Of a stretch of DNA of 64,000 bases, positions 50,601-61,102 are shown in pieces. The translations under genes and the position numbers were made by a program. Numbering within the stretch: position 1 is the stretch's first letter; each line of letters starts with the position of its first letter. The notes beneath the pieces were generated by a model. That model did not search any database, had not been told where the DNA came from, and worked only from the letters and a program-made list of their open reading frames with translations. The stretch is from Mayamaea pseudoterrestris (lineage: Eukaryota; Bacillariophyta; Bacillariophyceae; Sellaphorales; Sellaphoraceae), in NCBI GenBank assembly GCA_027923505.1, contig BROI01000007.1:992001-1056000 (forward strand), given 5' to 3'.

Positions 50601-53600
50601 AACCAGTGATGCCGTTGGCTCCAAGCGCACCCGGGTTAACGATTGCGTTCTGCGTTCGAGCAACATTGCCGAATTTCGAGTCCTCAGTATCGCCGATAAC
50701 ACTTAAAGATAAGCGGAGAGCTTCTCGAAGTAAATCAGCTATCTCAGCTGTAAATACTTCCGGATTAGCATAGAATGATAGATTTAATTCTACTAAAACC
50801 AGTCGCATGCCTCTAATCAGCCCATGAGCGAGTGGAAGTCCGTTTTCCGAAAGCCATCTTTCGTCGGTGAGTATTGTATCAAAAGCTTGGGCCATAAGCT
50901 TTAGACGTTCACGAACCAATGAAAACAATCGCTCTAAAACAGTGATCTTGGCGCTATCTGATGGGCACAGCAAGCAAACTAGTTGCAAAAGGCGTGCACC
51001 GGTATCGCATTCGTGCTGCCTTGGCGATGATGCCAAGTACACGGCGTGGTTCTCTATCATCACAAGGTCCAAGACAGAGCGCGGTAGTTCAATTGACTGT
51101 GGAATTGCCATATGGACTAAGCGTTCAAGCAATTCAGACGCCTTCAACCTTGTGTCATCCCAAGCGCTGCTCAACAACGACACAATCATGCAAAACACAT
51201 TTGCCGATAGAACATGAGTCGTGATCATGAATAGAGTAACTTCTTCTGAAAGGCTTCTTGCTCTATTAAACCATGTTCCGCTCTTACATAAGTTTCTGTT
51301 TGACTTGTCAGAGCTTAATTTGCGCGACGAAAAGTCGAGTATGCATTCCAGTATCGCTAATGCGAATGTTGCTTTGCTTGACGGGCTTCCCGGATATCCC
51401 GTCTTCTTACAAAGAATATCATTGATAAGAAAATCATTCACAAACTGCGACAAACGAGGTTGGAATGCCCCGTTTGAGAAGCCTTCGGCCTCAATTGCCG
51501 ATAATCGATCCATGAAATTGAGGAGACACAGACAAAGACTCGATAGGTACTGACGATCCACATCTTTCGCAGCAAACGCAAGTGACTCTTCCCAAAATTT
51601 GGCTTCTAGCAAAATTCGAGAAAGTGGATTGTCGGATGGCTTGTGACAAGCAATGACAGTTGATAAAGCACAAAAGGCGGAAGATCGAACCATGATGGAG
51701 GCATGGACCAAGCCAAGCGACAAGCTGTCAAGCGATACACACGACGTGATTGTTTCTCTGAGAGAATTCATGGCGCCATCGTTCCCCGATGCTTGCGATA
51801 AAAGACCGAGATTGCCGACAATCATAACAGTTTCCAGGCTCGCCCACAGAATTCGATCACTAATCGTGTCTCGTTCGACAAGCGGCAACTTGATCCGTCC
51901 GTCTAATCGTAACGAGTCGATTTGGAGCAACAAGCATTGTAGCACCTTTGCGGCCATTGCCCTATTCTCGTCGACAATCGTCCATATTCGAGCAAGACAG
52001 AAGGACGCAATTTGACTGCGGCGATTGGCTTCCATTGTGACAAGCGCGTGCGCCAGGCTGGGAACCCATAGACCCAACCAAGCGTTTCTTATTAGCGACG
52101 CCTTTGCCGAAGAATCGCCGCGCTCCGGCTCTACGTTCAGCTTTCGTCGCTCCTTTCGATTCATTGGCTTGCGAGCCGTTTGCATGCCTGCCGCCAGTAG
52201 TTGCTCATGCAGCAACGTTTGCAGTAGCTTGGCCCACAAGTCGGCAATAGCAACTGTATTGTGCCCAAAGTCAGCAATGCCCAGTAAAAACTCTGTAATT
52301 AATTGAGGCCCCGCCGCATCCAACAAGAATTGCGCCCCGGTCTCTGGCAACAAGGTTTCCAGTGCCAAGTAGCGACCTTTGCGATGCGGCGGTTGCTTCA
52401 AAATCTGATGCACCAGTGTTTGCAGTTGCGTTGGTTCCAACTGCTTGCGCATGATGCGAACAATGGTTTGAAACAAGCACGGCAGCGAGTGTGCCAGTCG
52501 CCGATCCGGATTCTCCCAAGCGTGTAGCACAATGTGGAGCGTTTCGTTTGTCAAGGATTGGAGTAGTTGATTGTCTTGTGCATCATCATCATGATCCATG
52601 TGACTCAGTAGCGTTTGAATGCCCTTGAGCGCCGCGAGGCGCACGTGCGGATCCGGCGAATCCATGGCAGGTCGTTTGAACGCGGCCAAGAATACTTGCA
52701 GAAACGTGTCTTGGTCGTGACACTCCGTCAAGAGCAATTCACTGCTGACAGCCGCCAATACTCCCTGCAGCAAACAAACTTGCTGCATACTTGTCAATGT
52801 CGACAAGAAATCCGCCGAAAGTACTTTTTGCAGATTGTCTCTATTCCACTCACACGCTCTGCCGTAGGCGACCACCACGACGCGCAAATGCTCCACCTGG
52901 AGCTGGCAGGAGGTGACGGCGCGGAGAAAAAAGTCGCGTAGTTGCTCTAGATTATCGTCGTCATAAGGAATTGGCGACACTAGTTTGAAAACGGCGGCAA
53001 TCTGCGAAATGCGATCCAGATTGGCAAGCATGCGCGTGCTGCTGCTTGACAAGAAGGAGTCATTTGCTGCATCTTCTTCATGCATCACTTTCAAGTCAAT
53101 CTGTTGCGCATGTCTCCATAGGAGAGACACTGCCGTCGACGCCGAAATTCTTGTCGCGAGCAGCGGATACGCCATGCAATGCTGCAGCGTCGTCAGCGGG
53201 TCCTTCCAGTATGTAAAGGCAGCGTCGTAATCAATGATGGTGGAAGTAACGTCGTTCGTTAAATCCAACGACCAAACACATGGATCAAGTGCATCGATAT
53301 CAACATCAGTATGACGTTTAGTATCAATGGCATTCACCACCGACTGCAACGATCTTCGCAGCGACGTTGGTGTCTTGACGCTCAGTGACAATTCCAGCAG
53401 AATGCGACAGCATGGTGCGGCGTCGTTGTCGTCGTTTTCTTGATCATTTAAGTCTCGTTGCTGTCTGGATTGAATTAACGTGTTTTTGAACTTTTGCAAA
53501 ACATGCATTTGATCATCTATGCAATTCGCATGCATGAGTGAATGCAAAAGGCGGTCCCATGCATTTGTGACGTCTTGCTCCTTCTCCGACATTGAGCTTG

Positions 53601-53757
53601 CATGGGCATGTTTCCGCAGCAGTTTCACGGCGTCGCGCGACGAAACGTTTGATGCCGATGCAGCGTCGTCGCCGTCATTAAATATTCTACATAGCGGCCC
53701 ATCATGAGGTACACGAATGGCTTTATTGTCTTTGACAACGGCCCCATGTCGACCCAT
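47669..53757 (-). CDS. THADA: THADA/Trm732-like protein (DUF2428), partner of the tRNA Nm32 methyltransferase
   Basis: Two exons on the minus strand (49804-53757 and 47669-49726; 77-nt intron GTAAGC...CTCAG, phase 0) give 2003 residues, close to human THADA (about 1950). The protein is an alpha-solenoid. The DUF2428 core lies around 1000-1345: LPRKWMINLLHEISDT, RRSTGYALGFLSLMRSE, and WATRNSATMVFSAAMLRAVD. This is followed across the splice by DNT|SSRAANIADLYKAYPMLSDF, equivalent to the kNtlslxeFFxxYPxLxxFl segment. In yeast Trm732 works with Trm7 to 2'-O-methylate position 32 of tRNA anticodon loops; animal THADA is linked to energy balance. Without the intron the frame would seem to break at 49705; the intron explains it fully. 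Confidence 0.86.
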
Positions 53758-53975
53758 GGTATGTACATATGCATTGGCGAGTGAAACGAGGACATCATGG
53801 TCGATTGGTCGATGGATCGAGGGTGATTGTTGAGTGGTGGACGGTTTATGTCTTTTCAGTCGCGCTTACTATGAAAGGGGCCAATCAGACGGCTCGCTCG
53901 ATGACACGTGAACCAATCCTCGCCAACAAACAAAAAAGTCATGCTGCCATCAGATCGGATCAAGCGAACATTATA
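53758..53975. promoter_or_regulatory. divergent promoter between THADA and AFG1
   Basis: 218 bp between start codons. The AFG1 frame is open through this region from 53769, so a longer N-terminus is possible, but the peptide there (MHWRVKRGHHGRLVDGSRV) shows no conserved feature. Confidence 0.4.
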
Positions 53976-55582
53976 ATGTCAAGGCTGCCATGCATAAAAC
54001 GAAAATGCTGGTTAGTTGTATGCTCGAGAAGAAGAGGAGCGTTGATAGATGCTCGAAATCAAGCTGCTGCTGCATGGTCGATGCAGAAACAGCGACGACA
54101 AACATTGCACACTACTGCTGGCAGCAGCAATCACGACGGTCCATTGCATGCCATGTATTACGACTTGGTGCAACAACGAAACGTGCAGGCGGATCCGCAC
54201 CAATTGATTGCATTGAAGGAATTGGAGCGGTTGCGAACCAACTTGGATCAAGTAACACCACTATCACAGCAGCAAGCGCCTTCTACGCAAAGCAATTCAT
54301 CCTCCTTCTCATTCTTAAGCAACTGGCTATCATCCGCCAAGGAAACTGTCCATGATACGTTATTATCGACCATGCAACCGTCCGTCAAGGGAGTCTATCT
54401 TCATGGTGGTGTTGGTTGTGGAAAGGTGAGTGCTGTTATTTCGTGTGACGAGTTAATTGTTATTGGTTGTGTGCAGCTTCTGTAATTCATGGTTCCAATG
54501 TTCCAACTCTATATTACATTCAAACGCAGACTTTTTTAATGAATCTATTCTACGATAGCATCACTGACGGACCTTGGGCCGCGTCCAAGCAAAAGGTGCA
54601 CTTTCACGCCTTCATGCTCAACGTGCACCGCCACATGCACTTGGCGCGCCACAAGAGCGAAAGCAGCAGCAGCAGCAGCAGCGACGCTATCATACCCACT
54701 GTCGTCAATCAAATACTCTCACAGGGCCACTTGATTTGCTTCGACGAGTTTCAAGTGACGGACGTGGCCGATGCAATGATACTGCAGCGACTGTTCAACG
54801 GCATTTGGAAGGCGGGCGGCGTCGTGGTGACAACCTCCAATCGACCGCCGCAGGACTTGTACCTAAATGGCTTGCAGCGCGACTTGTTTCTGCCGTTTAT
54901 AGCGCTACTGCAACGCAAGTGTCAGGTTGTTGACATGTGGAAGTCAGATACCGACTATCGACTAATGCAACTAAAAGTGGATGGCAACAACAGTGTCTTT
55001 TTCGTCGGCGCCGACGGCAAGAAGCAGTTTGACGCGTTATTCTACAAGCTCGTTGGAGCAACGGCCGTGGCGCCCACCTTTTTGCAGACGCAGGGCCGCC
55101 ACGTGCACATTCCGCAGGCAGCCTTGACCAAAAGTATTGCACGATTTTCGTTTGAAGACTTGTGCCAAAAGGCGCTGGGCGCCGCCGACTATTTAATCAT
55201 TGGCGAGCACTTTCATACCGTCTTTGTCGACATGATTCCGCAAATGTCCATGAATGAACTAAACTGGGTGAGGCGGTTCATTACTTTTGTCGATAGCATG
55301 TATGAATGCCATGTCAAGCTCATACTGCAGGCGAAGACGGAGCAAGCCACCTTGTTTCAACGAGCCAGAAGTGACACGGACCATGATGAAGTCTTTGCGT
55401 TTGATCGTACATTGAGTCGATTGGAGGAAATGTCGAGCCAAAAATATTTGGCGACGCAGCAACGTGGAAACGAAAAACACTTTACGGAGAAGCAGGAGCG
55501 TTTGCGAACGTTTACCGAAATCACGGTTCGGCCGGTGGAAGATGCAGACTATGACAGTGAGCGATTTAAAGTAATAAAATGA
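53976..55582 (+). CDS. AFG1: AFG1/LACE1-type mitochondrial AAA+ ATPase
   Basis: Two exons (53976-54425 and 54530-55582; 104-nt intron exactly between GCGK and T of Walker A) give 500 residues. Walker A is GVYLHGGVGCGK|TFLMNLFY (T151). Walker B is HLICFDEFQVTDVADAMILQ. GGVVVTTSNRPPQDLYLNGL is the sensor-1 region, and DLCQKALGAADYLIIGEHFH is family-specific. The Arg-rich N-terminus (SRLPCIKRKCWLVVCSRRRG) can serve as a mitochondrial presequence. AFG1 binds the inner membrane and helps degrade excess cytochrome oxidase subunits. A Ser run (residues around 193-200) and a Gln/Ser linker before Walker A are lineage-specific. ATG 53769 in the same frame is less likely. It is convergent with BUD32, 52 bp between stops. 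Confidence 0.92.
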
Positions 55583-55634
55583 ATTTACTATTGCTATTTC
55601 TCTATGAGTAATGTTCACATTCTACAATTATTGT

Positions 55635-56435
55635 TTATCCAAAACACTCTCGCTTGCGACCTCGCATGCGCACCTGCTCGAGTCGCGCCAAGGTGGCTTC
55701 CGACCCATTCGCCTTGACGCGGTAAACGTCAATGACTTTCTCCAGAAATTGTGGCGGCAGCTTGGGGTGTGTCGAAACGAGCGCTCGCTCCAATACGTAC
55801 AAATCGACGGCTCGCTCTTCGGCCGAAGTCGAGTTCTTGGCCAAGCCAAAGTCAATGAGCATAATGACTGCGTTGTTATCATTTGTTTCGTCCAACTCAG
55901 ATTCGTCCATCATCGACGACGGAGCATGGCGATGCACCATCATGTTGGATGACGTCAAGTCGCCGTGGACAATGCCCAGATTGTTCAACTTTGCCAAGAC
56001 GAGACCCAAACTGCGAGCCAGCGCCAAAACCATGCGCTCCGCGTCGCTGCTCGATGCTGCTTTAGATGCTGTATCGTCATTATCATCATCATCATGATTG
56101 ACTGCTGTGTGTAGCAACACTTGTAACCGCTCGCGCAAGGTGATTACTTCGTCACCAAGATACTCCAGGTACAAGATTGGCGCCTGCACTCGTAACACCT
56201 TTGGGACGCGCAAGTTTCCCTTGGCGCACTTTTCCAGCAGTTTCGCCTCGGCGCGGCATCGCTGCCTGGTGAGGCGGTCGTCCAAGACAACGTGTCGATA
56301 TTTTTTGGAAAAGCGCTCCTTGGCGACGACGACGACTTTACCACCATAGTTGGGAACCTTCCAGACGCGAGCCTCGGCTCCCTGCGACAGCAACGTCCAA
56401 TCTGGACCTGGTATACTGACAGAGTCTTGCTCCAT
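55635..56435 (-). CDS. BUD32: Bud32/PRPK kinase of the KEOPS complex
   Basis: A single exon of 266 residues. The atypical small kinase has a Gly-loop replacement LLSQGAEARVWKV, the ATP-binding Lys in KVVVVAKERFSKKYRH, RLTRQRCRAEAKLL, the catalytic loop GIVHGDLTSSNMMV (Asp, Asn), LIDFGLAK (DFG), the family block EERAVDLYVLERALVSTHP, and the C-terminal RMRGRKRECFG that is diagnostic for Bud32. Bud32 stimulates Kae1/OSGEP in t6A formation at A37 of ANN-decoding tRNAs. An Asp/Asn-rich insertion around 112-128 and a second one in the catalytic loop to DFG segment (SSMMDESELDETNDNN) are local. No plastid or mitochondrial signal is seen. Confidence 0.95.
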   Translation of the reverse strand: MEQDSVSIPGPDWTLLSQGAEARVWKVPNYGGKVVVVAKERFSKKYRHVVLDDRLTRQRCRAEAKLLEKCAKGNLRVPKVLRVQAPILYLEYLGDEVITLRERLQVLLHTAVNHDDDDNDDTASKAASSSDAERMVLALARSLGLVLAKLNNLGIVHGDLTSSNMMVHRHAPSSMMDESELDETNDNNAVIMLIDFGLAKNSTSAEERAVDLYVLERALVSTHPKLPPQFLEKVIDVYRVKANGSEATLARLEQVRMRGRKRECFG

Positions 56436-56870
56436 AATGCTGTGTTATTGTGAATCAGTTGTTGTTTCGAATAACTTGTTGAATCAATGTTGTGATGCAA
56501 TGCGTGCTGCGCTCCGTCCTGCTCGTCGTGAACACTTGCCGCGCTACTGATAACTGACGACTACGTGTCAAAAAGTCGTTGCAAAACCTAGGTTTCCTGC
56601 TTCAGAAGAGAATGTGCTTGTCACTGCAAATGACATATGGAGCTCTGGTCACGGAAATGGTTCGTGATGGTTTGTGGAGGTCTCGTCGCCGCGAAAAACG
56701 GTGTCACATGCGCGTCGTACTGGTTATGGATGATGGATGCGTCGTCGGTTTGATACGCCGCCATTGAACAAGATGGACGCAAGTAGTTCTACTACCCGGT
56801 AGTATCACACCATTATCGCCTTTGCCATAAGACGCTGTTGATTTTTGACTTACAACATCACAAATCGCTC
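56436..56870. promoter_or_regulatory. divergent region between BUD32 and TRAPPC12
   Basis: About 435 bp between start codons. No gene or motif recognised. Confidence 0.45.
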
Positions 56871-58587
56871 ATGGCATCCATTCCAACGTCATACGGCGAC
56901 GACGGCGGGGACGACGAGTCTGGTGCGTTGCAGCAGCGAAGCATGGTGACGGAAGATCATCCGTTGGCAAACGTTCCAAATGATTTTGAACTTGCCGAGA
57001 AGTCATCAGCAGCGCCAGCGCCTTTACATGCTTCTCCGTCAGCGCGTGCGATCCAATTTCCATTGCCGCCGCCGCAGACGTCTACCGCCGGCCAGCAACA
57101 TGCTACTCCACATCTAGTCGATTCCCCGACGAGAACATTGGATGAATTTGTCGATCTATTCTTGCTGCAAGATGAAACGATGCATACGCGTCTTCATCCT
57201 GATCCTATACCAGCCAATATTTCCGACCATGACAAACTCGAGCTGCTCGTTGCTCGCCGCGCCTTTGCCGAGGTTGTCACGTTGACGCATCAATTACTAC
57301 ATGGCGCGCATAGTCACTACGCTCCCATTTGGCGCACGCTTTTGGAAGGCAACGAAAAAGGCAGCCTGTTGGCGCTGGAATCCCAGCGCATGCAACTGCT
57401 GCAGATTGCCACCATGCACATGCACGCCATGCTGAAACTCCAGCGTTTCGACGAACTACAAAAGGAGCTAGCATCTTGGAAATTTGCGCGCTCGTTCAAT
57501 GATGGTCCTAGTTGGGTGCCGTGGTCGTTTCGTATTGCCTATGCAACGTGCCTCCTTTACGCGAATGATGTGAACGATGGCTCCAATGATGGCTCACTAG
57601 TAGTCGATGTTCTCCACGACCTTCGAGATAGCATTCCTGCACAAGACTTTATCAGTTTGCTCCGCGTGGATCAAACGATTTGCAACTATTACTGCCGTGA
57701 AAAACAGTGGCGCATGGCCTTGGCGTCGTTACAAAATATGGCAAATCATGTATCCGCCGCGTGTCAGCAACATGATGCGAATGACGAAAACGACGTGAAT
57801 GCCGTATTAGCGTTGGCGCATTCATGTGAACTGTGGAGCCGACAGGGGCGTGTTTTATTGCAAGCTGGCGCCACGGAGGCTGCGTCCAGCATTTTTCAGC
57901 AAGCCTCGTCTCACTGGGCGCGTTTATCATCGAATGCGGAACCATCATTGGCGCAAAAACATGCCATTATTGGAATGGTTCCTGCTCAATTGTTGATGAA
58001 CGAAGGACTTTTGTCGTTTGCGAACAACAAATACGAACATGCCTTGGAGTGCTTTCGACGTGCGGCGCACCATGTCAAGCCCATGATTTCTCAAGAGAGC
58101 AACACGCCAGCAAACGTTTGGTCCGTCGAGAGTGTCTTGGTGACAGAGACATCTTATGCATTGTACGGCGACTGTATGAATAACATGGCGCTCTGCGCCA
58201 TTTACACGGTAAGATTGTTCGGAATGAATAAAACTGAAATACTGTCGTAAATGATCTCACGTCATTTGTGCTCTCCCATGTCTTGCGCGCGATTAGTGTC
58301 GGTTACACGAAGCTATCCATGTGATGGAATCTTTGGTTCGCGAGAATCCAACGGCTTTCTTGACTGAACGTGTCGCCTTGAATCTGTGGTGAGTTGCAAT
58401 ATGTTTGTTTTGACTGCCTTTGCTGGCTTGGATAGTTGCTGATACTGTTTTTGTTGTTTGTAGCACTCTTTACGAATTGCAATGTGATACCAGCGTCGCC
58501 GCCCGCAAGAAGCGGGTGTTGCAACTGCTGGCGAAGCGGTTCACGCTCCACGATGTTGCCAACGAGTGCTTTCGACTCCAGCAGTAA
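56871..58587 (+). CDS. TRAPPC12: TRAPP complex subunit 12-like TPR protein
   Basis: Three exons (56871-58208, 58297-58388, 58464-58587; introns of 88 and 75 nt) give 517 residues. The N-terminal 95 residues are disordered. LVARRAFAEVVTLTHQLL starts the TPR-like helical repeats. MGMVP-type blocks and LLMNEGLLSFANNKYEHALE follow. MNNMALCAIYT|CRLHEAIHVMESLV and ENPTAFLTERVALNLCTLYE match the C-terminus of TRAPPC12 (iNNxAvcllYxgrlkdAi...l..NP...l.e.v.fNLcTlYEL). The micro-joins restore a Cys codon TG|C. TRAPPC12 is part of the TRAPPIII tether in ER-Golgi traffic and autophagy. The last exon ends HDVANECFRLQQ, close to the family's end. The start is ATG 56871; the frame upstream has no ATG. Confidence 0.85.
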
Positions 58588-58880
58588 GGTATATATGACT
58601 TACCGTCTATTTAAAAAAACCCTATCGCTAGGTTTTATAGATTGCCAATCAAAGTATCATGAAAAACCTTCACTAAATCATGTCAAGTGGCACATCTACA
58701 AGATGAAGCACCCAGCAGTATTTACCTTTACAACATTTTGCAAGCATGCACTTTTTACGATAAAGTCAAAACAAACATGATGCCACGACAAGTCTCACAT
58801 AACCAGCCGACTTGTGTGCAATTTGGTTCCATCATCAACCACCACCTGCAACTACTACTACTCATGCGCACGACTACGCC
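58588..58880. other. convergent 3' spacer
   Basis: About 293 bp between TRAPPC12 (plus) and the RBM25-like gene (minus). Nothing recognised. Confidence 0.5.
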
Positions 58881-60054
58881 TTATTCAGCAAGCTCCCGAC
58901 TCTTGGTCAAAATCGCCTGCAAGCAAACATTGGCATCCTCATCCAAGACTTCCTTCAAATCGGGCAGCAGCGAATCCACCGTCTTGGTCGCCACTACATG
59001 CTCGTAAATGAAATCAATGAGCGACACTTCCTCCTCGCCCAGGTGGTGGCGAATCTCGCCGGCAATGAACTGGCGCAATGAAGCATGTGATGATTCCGGA
59101 ATGGAGGGAAACGAGTCGACTGCATCAGTCGTGGTTTTGGATTTCTTGCTTGGTGGTTCCGCGCCTTCGTCTTGCTGTGTTTCCGTGCCGTCTTGTTGTT
59201 GCTGGGCAGTCATCCACGCCGGCAGATTGGAAACGCCGCGGGGAGCGCCTTGCGTTGGAGGAGGCAAATTACCAATCGGCGGTGGTAGATTGCCAGGTGG
59301 AGGCGGTGGAGGAGGAAGCAACAAACCAGTTGGTGGCGGCGGTGGAGGAAATAATCCAGCTGGCGGTGGCGGCGGCAACCCACTACCAGGCAATGCATTT
59401 ATCGTCGGAATGGCTTGTTGCGCAGACAATTCCTCTTGGACTTTCCGTTTGATCACTGGCAGCATTTGCTCCAGCTTGGTTCGCACCAGCTCCTTGCGGC
59501 GCACCGCCTTGGTGCCCTGCTGCTTTTCGAGCTTGACGCGAAAGGCTTGCACCAAACGCAAAACATGCGGCGCCTTGAGCGGATCAGCATCTTCGTCGTC
59601 GTCGTCGGCTTCGTCATGGTTATTTTCCTTGTTGCGTAGTGAGGACGACGCGTCTGTAGTACTAGTGTTCGTCGCTGGTTCATCTACGACGGTAGTTGCA
59701 TCCGTCGCTCCACTTGGTACATCACCACTGCTACCACTCCCACTGCCGCCACTTCCACTATTAATAATATTTTCATACGCCTGCATTAGTTTGTCAACTA
59801 AGACTTGCACCGTCGCTGGATCCATCATGGACGGCGGCAGCGGCACGTCGGGATTGGTGGGCACCAAGTGGGCGTGGAGTTTTGATAGTGCTGGTGATGC
59901 ATTATCGTTGCTGCCGCTCTCGTCATTTTGTTGTTCCTTTAGTTGCTTGACGAGCTGCTTGACGGTCGCAACGATGCGCAGGGCGGCATCCGAATGCGAC
60001 GTGGTGACGAGCGCCATGATGGTTTTATTGTTCATGGCGTCGTCATTATTGTCC

Positions 60055-60089
<35 letters not shown>

Positions 60090-60347
60090 GTCATTTTGTT
60101 CGCTGTCATTAGACGGCGGCGGAAAAAACAATATGCTTCTGGCGCTGGCGCACGGCGCCAGGAATTCGCGCATGGCTTGGTGGTGGTGCAAGGTTTTCGG
60201 AATATTCATTAGCAGCACCTGCGTGGAGAGTCGAGCGATTGCTGGCGGCGGCGGCATCATGACATGATGATGCGGTCGAGTCACTGGAGGAGGCGGAAGC
60301 GGCAAGCCATCTGCGGCTAGAGGTGGAGGAGGAGGGACCGTTGCCAT
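58881..60347 (-). CDS. RBM25-like splicing factor with a C-terminal PWI domain
   Basis: A single exon of 488 residues from ATG 60347 (context CACC-ATG-G). Order: a Pro-rich N-terminus (MATVPPPPPLAADGLPLPPP), an RRM-like segment with TQVLLMNIPKTLHHHQAMRE (RNP2) and IMALVTTSHSDAALRIVATV, interrupted by a poly-Gln run, then an acidic/Ser linker, a helical part AFRVKLEKQQGTKAVRRKEL, poly-Pro blocks (FH1-like, about 340-390) and a PWI domain at about 415-480 (SLRQFIAGEIRHHLGEEEVS, LIDFIYEHVVATKTVDSLLP). PWI domains bind RNA or DNA; RBM25 regulates alternative splicing. The canonical RE/RD-rich middle is replaced by low-complexity sequence. This is the most likely identity rather than a certain one. 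Confidence 0.74.
60056..60089. repeat. CAG/CTG trinucleotide run (poly-Gln in the RBM25-like gene)
   Basis: About ten perfect CTG units on the plus strand starting at 60057, read as CAG (Gln) in the minus-strand gene. The run falls inside the RRM-like segment and may vary in length between alleles. Confidence 0.85.
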
Positions 60348-61102
60348 GGTGCAAGGTGGATTTGTGTGCGTTTCGTGTGGCAGCGCGCGCAACGAAGCGA
60401 TACGTCGCAGCAACGTCGCACCGGCATTGAATCGACACCAGTACGACAGTCAACGATTACGGCGTTTCTCTCCTCGTTTCACCATGGCAAGATTTTCAGT
60501 AAAGATATTACACGTGACGCTTGCTCGCTGCTAAAGCTCAATGTAGCTCTGCCTTATTGTTTAGTGAATCTTTTAGGAATAACTATTATGACCTTGAGAA
60601 ATTATACATGATGAAGCGAGCGTCTCGGTACCGGAGCATTGCATTGAGTTAAACGTTCCTTTTGCTGCTCTCGTCTTACTGCTTTATATGGATACAATAG
60701 TCTCTAAAGTACAAAGACTGTAGTTGGGTGAAAGTCGCTTTACTAGTAGGTGTGAATTAGATGTGATGTGGGTCGGTGAAAGAACACTGAGACTGAGCAA
60801 ACGATTGCAATCCAAAGGAGCGAAGAAAGCCACGTATGCTCCAGCTCAGATTCACCTCAAGGTACATTCAACTTGCATCCAAAGAAAGGCCTGATACGGT
60901 GCAAGTTCAAGTACATGAATGAGGAGGATTCCCATGGCGATGGCTTGATTATGTGGAACGAGATGAGTGGCTGAAAGGTGTCGCACTGAGAACCGCAACG
61001 ACCTTTAACTCTCCCTCGCGAGACTGGACGGGGAATCAATAACATATAGATGACAACAGGGGCGACTTGTTTCTCTAACGGCTGGTTGCAGACAACCAAG
61101 GA
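60348..61102. other. spacer between the RBM25-like gene and the Copia element
   Basis: About 755 bp. The left part is the RBM25-like promoter. The right part would have to hold the 3' LTR of the Copia element, but with the 5' copy outside the window I cannot find its limits. No other gene recognised. Confidence 0.4.

Noticed and set aside
59008-60267. 419-codon plus-strand frame opposite the RBM25-like gene
   Set aside because: It is antisense low-complexity sequence (Gly/Ser and Cys runs from Pro and Gln codons). The minus strand has the PWI domain.
60600-61102. 3' LTR of the Copia element
   Set aside because: It is expected here, but without the 5' copy I could not place its ends, so no LTR is annotated.
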